A stretch of 9,625 nucleotides of DNA from GCA-002688135 sp964536565. Its GTDB lineage: Bacteria > Patescibacteriota > Patescibacteriia > Magasanikbacterales > GCA-002688135. Shown in pieces: positions 6,277-9,625 of this stretch. Made by a program: the position numbers and the translations under genes. Within the stretch, counting starts at the first letter, position 1; every line of letters starts with the position of its first letter. Where the stretch lies: positions 1 through 9,625 of the forward strand of contig CAZHXK010000047.1 of NCBI GenBank assembly GCA_964536565.1. The letters are read 5' to 3'. A model generated the notes under the pieces. That model saw nothing but the letters and a program-made list of their open reading frames with translations, made no database searches and was not told where the DNA came from.

Positions 6277-8166
6277 TTAGAATGTTAATTCCTCCCGATT
6301 GATTTTATAAATTGCGACTCCGTCATTGTTGTAAACTTGTTGTGTGAATGGCAGCGCGTCGATATCTGTAATGCCTAAGCGCCACTCATACGGCCCGACG
6401 TATAAGTAGTCGAGTGCATACTTTTCCAGAAGTATCTCTGATGACGGCAATGTTTCGTATGCAGTGAGAATATTGTTCACTGCTTCATCCGGAATGTCCA
6501 AATCCCGTCCGTGATCGAATGCCCCTAATCCTTTTTCCCAGAAATATGTATCAAAGAGGAAAATGGCCGTTCCGTTCTCGGAATTCCGAGCATATGCATC
6601 CGCAAACTCATGATCTTTCTTCAGTGATGTTACCAATGTTTCCTCCTCAATACCATAGAGGCTGTTAATAGTGAGCCATCGATCTATCACCTCAGTAAGA
6701 GGCGCTACAGACGTCACAGCGAGAGGCTGTATACTATACGCTGATGTGTAGACTGGAATAAGACTGTTCGTTGTTGCGGATGGTGAGCCGACAACGCTAT
6801 TTTCGGGAAGATTCTCATCTATCCAGTCGAGTGATGTTCGAATATTCTGTGGCATGATAGATCCTTCTTTGAGAGGCACTCCAGAGATAAATTCTGTATA
6901 CACTGCGCGAGACAAGAGCACGACTGATGCAACGATGAGTAGTACTGACACTGCTTTTCTTATCTTGTTGTTTTTGAACGCATGCACGATGCCGTACACG
7001 ATCACCAACAACGCAACTGCGTATCCAAGATAGAATTGATGTACTGGCCATACCTGCGGATGTGGATTGAAGCCTAGTACGACCTGCATGTTGAGAATGC
7101 CGATACCTGCGAGCGCCAATGAACCGATGACTGTCGCATCTGACTTTCTGTCTTGCTGTTTCCCCCACTGCCATACACCGTACGCCAGTATCACCATGAC
7201 AAGATATTGTGGCCATGCGTTGATGCGAAACTGATGTGTGAATTCTGCACCAAGTCGTTCGACAAGTTCCTGCGCATGCGGGAGTGCTTGTATGGCAAGG
7301 TAGTTGATTATGTATGGAATCGACAACACTACCGTGAGCAATCCTGTTTTGAGAAGCGTTTTTGCGCGCTGTGTCTCTGTCTGCAGAAAATACCACACAG
7401 TCATGAGGCCAGCTGATGCAACTATGTATAATGCGTCTGTCACATACATATGTGTGAGCAGCGCAATTGTAGCAGCTGTTGTAACCATCCATTTTTGAGA
7501 TGATGGTTTTTCGACGAGTTTCAGAAGAGCGTACACTGAAAACACAAATACTGGCCATGAAGGAAATACAGAGAAGCTGACGTATCTACTCATAAGGATT
7601 TCACCCGGAGGTGAACCAAGCCATGAGAAAGAGCGAGCAAGCGTTTTGATCCCCTCGATATCGATCGGAATAATAAAAAGCACCACCAGAGTGGCGTTTA
7701 CGAAAATGAATGAGTAGATGAGTGACCACCAGTGTGATCGAGTGAGGTGTTTTGCTATGGCGTATGAGATGATGAAAACAAGGGCTGCTGAGAGGATGGT
7801 TCCGAAGAGGAATTGTAGCGAGACATCCTGAAATACAGCAAGTAACGGGTATCCAACAAGCGGTGAAACAAATGACCATGCACTCGGGTTTGCAACGTGT
7901 TCGAGAACCCGACCATCAGAAACGTACATCATACCGTCCATGACTTGTCGAAACATTGGTGCGAGATTGGTGAGTGGATCAGGATGGTGAAACGAAAAAA
8001 AATCGAATGGTGCGCCAGCTTTGAGCTGATGCCACCCAACAACAAGATATCTTCCTACAAACAAAATTCCCGCAGTAAGTGCTGAGAGTGCTACAGCAAT
8101 ATATCTTTTTGCTAGTAAGCTTCCAATTTTATGGCCCATACTCAATCGTAAATAGAGTGACACCAT
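6277..8166 (-). CDS. Large polytopic membrane protein, GT-C glycosyltransferase-like
   Basis: The protein of up to 629 residues has about 11-12 hydrophobic segments from residue 22 to about 420, then a soluble, probably external C-terminal domain (about 440-629). The acidic first loop after helix 1 (FDFFSFHHPDP, 54-64), the helix arrangement, SLDWIDENLP (445-454) and DYLYVGPYEW (586-595) followed by VYNNDGVAIYKI (611-622) match the plan of unclassified bacterial GT-C and related DUF membrane proteins. Such proteins use polyprenyl-linked sugars outside the membrane, but here the catalytic assignment is inference. It heads a four-gene operon with two sugar-nucleotide SDRs and a GT2. Start: coordinates use the ATG at 8166, but a candidate promoter -10 overlaps that codon, so the ATG at 8139 (residue 10, MGHKIGSLLAKRY) may be the true start, with a very short leader. 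Neither ATG has a clear ribosome binding site. Confidence 0.85.
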   Translation of the reverse strand: MVSLYLRLSMGHKIGSLLAKRYIAVALSALTAGILFVGRYLVVGWHQLKAGAPFDFFSFHHPDPLTNLAPMFRQVMDGMMYVSDGRVLEHVANPSAWSFVSPLVGYPLLAVFQDVSLQFLFGTILSAALVFIISYAIAKHLTRSHWWSLIYSFIFVNATLVVLFIIPIDIEGIKTLARSFSWLGSPPGEILMSRYVSFSVFPSWPVFVFSVYALLKLVEKPSSQKWMVTTAATIALLTHMYVTDALYIVASAGLMTVWYFLQTETQRAKTLLKTGLLTVVLSIPYIINYLAIQALPHAQELVERLGAEFTHQFRINAWPQYLVMVILAYGVWQWGKQQDRKSDATVIGSLALAGIGILNMQVVLGFNPHPQVWPVHQFYLGYAVALLVIVYGIVHAFKNNKIRKAVSVLLIVASVVLLSRAVYTEFISGVPLKEGSIMPQNIRTSLDWIDENLPENSVVGSPSATTNSLIPVYTSAYSIQPLAVTSVAPLTEVIDRWLTINSLYGIEEETLVTSLKKDHEFADAYARNSENGTAIFLFDTYFWEKGLGAFDHGRDLDIPDEAVNNILTAYETLPSSEILLEKYALDYLYVGPYEWRLGITDIDALPFTQQVYNNDGVAIYKINREELTF

Positions 8167-8190
8167 ATCAATTCTGAGCCGCTAGGTCAA
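8162..8190 (-). promoter_or_regulatory. Candidate promoter of the four-gene glycan operon
   Basis: On the minus strand TTGACC (8190-8185) is followed by exactly 17 bases and TATGGT (8167-8162). The -35 matches five of six and the -10 four of six consensus bases. It lies directly after the terminator of the upstream small gene (8201-8225), where an operon promoter is expected. The predicted start near 8155 falls inside the annotated 5' end of the large membrane-protein gene and favours the ATG at 8139. The imperfect -10 makes this tentative. Confidence 0.48.
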
Positions 8191-8200
8191 TCCGCGTATT

Positions 8201-8225
8201 AAAAACTCACCCGCTGAGGGGTGAG
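8201..8225 (-). terminator. Intrinsic terminator after the frameshifted small membrane-protein gene
   Basis: CTCACCC (8206-8212) pairs perfectly with GGGTGAG (8219-8225) around a 6-base loop. On the minus strand the stem is followed by five T's. It lies 57 bases after the stop of the second frame (8283) but 181 bases after the stop of the first (8407), so it fits a transcript covering both frames. Confidence 0.82.
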
Positions 8226-8282
8226 CATGAGCTTATATCGAGTGGCGCGTTTGGCCACCAGCTTCTTGGGCTGTAGATGGTC

Positions 8283-8489
8283 CTACGTCGCCCAAAGCCT
8301 CTCGCTTTGATTATCGATCTGCTTCTTCTGTTGTTCGAGCTGAAAAATTTTTTCTTCTCGCGCATGTTTTCGCTGGACGGCCTCTGGCTGTCGCCGAAGC
8401 CAACACTTATAACAGCCGAGGTACACACCTCGCAGCAGCTGATCTGCAGATGCCATCGTCATCATTATCATCCCTAGAAGCATCAACAA
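8283..8489 (-). CDS. Downstream half of a probable frameshifted small membrane protein (frame 2)
   Basis: This frame overlaps the end of the 84-aa frame (8407-8661) and is offset from it by one base. It has a methionine-rich hydrophobic stretch (LMLLGMIMMTMA), then a basic segment with CYKC and a charged, glutamine-rich tail (REEKIFQLEQQKKQI) that may be helical. It has no ribosome binding site of its own and starts at TTG/ATG codons inside the other frame. The reading is open upstream to a TGA at 8585-8583, so a one-base shift anywhere between there and about 8409 would join it to the first frame and give a protein of about 125 aa with two helices and a charged tail. That is close in plan to the 111- and 95-aa neighbours. 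Alternatives are an independent overlapping gene or a chance frame. Confidence 0.45.
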   Translation of the reverse strand: MLMLLGMIMMTMASADQLLRGVYLGCYKCWLRRQPEAVQRKHAREEKIFQLEQQKKQIDNQSERLWAT

Positions 8490-8661
8490 GCAGCTCGGTA
8501 AGCACCATACAAACGATATCTCTTTGAGCAGCGTCCGGCATGAGACTTCCCCAGAACAGCACTGCCAAGAGTGATGCTGCGATCAGGGATGACGCGGCTA
8601 CATACTTCTTTTTTTGTGCCGTAACGACCAGCTTTAAACTACTTCTCACTTCTGATGTCAT
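8407..8661 (-). CDS. Small membrane protein, upstream frame of a probable frameshifted gene (84 aa as read)
   Basis: I do not recognise the family. A basic N-terminal part (about 20 residues ending KKKY) leads into one clear hydrophobic helix at 21-41 (VAASSLIAASLLAVLFWGSLM). After about residue 60 the reading becomes acidic and low in hydrophobicity (DDNDDDG, 64-70) and ends RCVPRLL, which looks like out-of-frame sequence, while the overlapping frame (8283-8489) continues hydrophobic. The ATG at 8661 is chosen because an AGAGGGAG site lies eight bases upstream and a near-consensus promoter (8699-8727) lies between it and the longer in-frame ATG at 8742, which is therefore upstream of the transcription start. 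The gene appears monocistronic, ending at the terminator at 8201-8225. The true product may be about 125 aa. Confidence 0.62.
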   Translation of the reverse strand: MTSEVRSSLKLVVTAQKKKYVAASSLIAASLLAVLFWGSLMPDAAQRDIVCMVLTELLVDASRDDNDDDGICRSAAARCVPRLL

Positions 8662-8698
8662 GATTAACACTCCCTCTGGGTGGTTCAAGGAACGGGCT

Positions 8699-8727
8699 AA
8701 TATATCACTTATCTGAGCTTTTGTCAA
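8699..8727 (-). promoter_or_regulatory. Strong sigma70-type promoter of the small membrane-protein gene
   Basis: On the minus strand a perfect TTGACA (8727-8722) is followed by a 17-base spacer and TATATT (8704-8699, five of six). Transcription should start near 8692, leaving a leader of about 30 bases with AGAGGGAG before the ATG at 8661. The -35 lies 22 bases past the stop of the upstream methyltransferase, with no terminator between. Confidence 0.78.
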
Positions 8728-8749
8728 CCCCAGAGCATTCATCCATTAC

Positions 8750-9625
8750 CTATCTTCTCTTCAACCATTTATACACTCCCCTCCCCATCGCAATGCGGAC
8801 CTGTTTTGGAAGCATGAAAAGACCGATGTCGCGAGCATTTCGCATCATATCGTATTGAATTTTCTTGAGAGCAACATATCTTTTTACAGCCGTGGGGTTT
8901 TCTCCTATTTTCATTGCACGTACCGTTTCAGTGTCTGCCTCCGATAATTTTGACACTACGTCCATCGCTCCGGGAAAGGCAGCCTTTTCGGAGAACGAAG
9001 CCACACCGAAACCACAAGATTGCAGCAACAGCCGCAATGAGTGAGGAGAGAATGAAAGTGCATGTCCCTTCTCGAAGAAAACCTCAGGTCGTTTTCTGAT
9101 GTTCATGACGTTTGGTACGCCAATATACAGCTGACCGTCTGGAGCCAGCAATTTTTTCATCGTCATTAGTTCCTTTTTGGGCTGGGGCATATGTTCCAGC
9201 GTGTGATGGACAATAATGAGATCGAATTTTTTTTCTGGATGCTCTACTGCGAACTTTTCAAGACTTCCGTAATATATGTCCAATCCGTAATATTCTTTTG
9301 CAGCTGCAACATCTACACGTGCCAGCTCTACTCCATCTACCCCAAAACCTCTGTTCTTAAGAATCGAGAGTAACGTCCCAATTCCACATCCAACATCTAA
9401 AATACGCGCACCTGGTTGCAGAAAGTTTTCCAGCATATCCGCAACTTCTGTTTTCATTTTCAGTTCAGAATTCACCACTTTGTCTGCGAAATCCTGTACT
9501 GTGTTGTATCCTTTATTTTCTAAAAACCCTTCGTCGTGGAATTCCTCTATGTCTTCAATTGATTGTTGTGGGTTTATAAATACGAGGGCGCACTGCGAGC
9601 ACACGACGTTTCGTAGATCCTGATC
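8750..9625 (-). CDS. Class I SAM-dependent methyltransferase with N-terminal CxxC motif, N-terminus cut off by the window edge
   Basis: The frame is open to the right edge, so the true start lies outside. A GTG at 9604 is in frame, but seven further open codons (DQDLRNV) lead into it and match the run-in to this motif. Visible order: VVCSQCALVFINP, resembling the second half of the N-terminal zinc-binding knuckle of Methyltransf_13/23-type sugar methyltransferases; SAM motif I RILDVGCGIGTLL (visible residues 75-87); the acidic GVE after strand 2; HHTLEHMPQP (140-149); and a C-terminal helical region ending KWLKRR. Relatives act on nucleotide-sugar or glycan substrates in O-antigen-like loci, and that role is inferred here. 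The stop is followed at once by the promoter of the next small gene, with no terminator visible, so read-through is possible. The acceptor is unknown. Confidence 0.88.
   Translation of the reverse strand, partial: DQDLRNVVCSQCALVFINPQQSIEDIEEFHDEGFLENKGYNTVQDFADKVVNSELKMKTEVADMLENFLQPGARILDVGCGIGTLLSILKNRGFGVDGVELARVDVAAAKEYYGLDIYYGSLEKFAVEHPEKKFDLIIVHHTLEHMPQPKKELMTMKKLLAPDGQLYIGVPNVMNIRKRPEVFFEKGHALSFSPHSLRLLLQSCGFGVASFSEKAAFPGAMDVVSKLSEADTETVRAMKIGENPTAVKRYVALKKIQYDMMRNARDIGLFMLPKQVRIAMGRGVYKWLKRR

Noticed and set aside
6815..7558. A 247-codon minus-strand frame inside the large membrane-protein gene
   Set aside because: It lies wholly within 6277-8166 in another frame and is very rich in Cys, His, Ser and Arg with no domain, which is typical of a shadow frame; the host frame has clear membrane helices.
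8207..8428. Third minus-strand frame below the small membrane-protein gene
   Set aside because: It runs into the terminator hairpin, is low-complexity Ser/Arg-rich and is out of frame with both plausible readings.
8407..8742. Longer version of the 84-aa frame starting at the ATG at 8742
   Set aside because: The near-consensus promoter at 8699-8727 lies inside the extra 27 codons, and the ATG at 8661 has a good ribosome binding site, so the longer start would be upstream of the transcript.
1..9625. tRNA or rRNA genes, CRISPR arrays, insertion sequences, integrases or attachment sites
   Set aside because: No cloverleaf, regularly spaced repeats, transposase-like frames or terminal inverted repeats were seen on either strand.

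Overview
The window is a stretch of bacterial surface-glycan (polysaccharide or glycolipid) biosynthesis genes, almost all on the minus strand. Bacterial origin is read from near-consensus sigma70-type promoters (TTGACA, 17-bp spacer, TATAAT-like), intrinsic terminators, tight operon packing with ATGA start/stop overlaps, and bacterial enzyme families. TGA is used as a normal stop in two genes, so the standard bacterial code applies. Base composition looks moderate (mid-40s % G+C by eye). Shine-Dalgarno sites are often weak or absent. The phylum cannot be fixed from this window. An uncultivated lineage such as Patescibacteria is possible, but that is a guess.

Layout from right to left, in the direction of most transcription. 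A class I SAM methyltransferase with an N-terminal CxxC motif runs off the right edge (8750-9625). A small membrane-protein gene with its own strong promoter follows (8661 down to 8407 or 8283); it appears to be split over two frames. After its terminator (8201-8225) comes a compact four-gene operon: a large GT-C-like membrane protein (6277-8166), an extended-SDR sugar epimerase/dehydratase (5337-6275), a GDP-fucose-synthase-like SDR (4357-5340) and a DPM1-like family 2 glycosyltransferase (3647-4360). Two monocistronic small two-helix membrane proteins follow (3280-3567 and 2786-3121). Each has its own promoter, and each is followed by a copy of the same ~46-bp terminator repeat. A single plus-strand gene, a small SAM methyltransferase (2130-2732), converges on the second of these. 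It diverges from a GT39/PMT_2-like membrane glycosyltransferase (780-2129), whose stop overlaps the start of a Wzx-like flippase that runs off the left edge (1-787).

Proposed joint role (inference from families): the SDR enzymes make or tailor nucleotide sugars, possibly a 6-deoxyhexose. The GT2 enzyme loads a sugar onto a polyprenyl phosphate or onto the growing glycan. The two GT-C type membrane proteins transfer lipid-linked sugars on the outer face of the membrane. The flippase exports the lipid-linked intermediate, and the methyltransferases may modify sugars.

The less ordinary content is the set of three small, separately transcribed, hairpin-type membrane proteins between the glycan genes, the duplicated terminator, the probable frameshift in one of the three, and an inverted repeat bracketing one of their promoters. 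No RNA genes, CRISPR arrays, insertion sequences or replication origins were seen.
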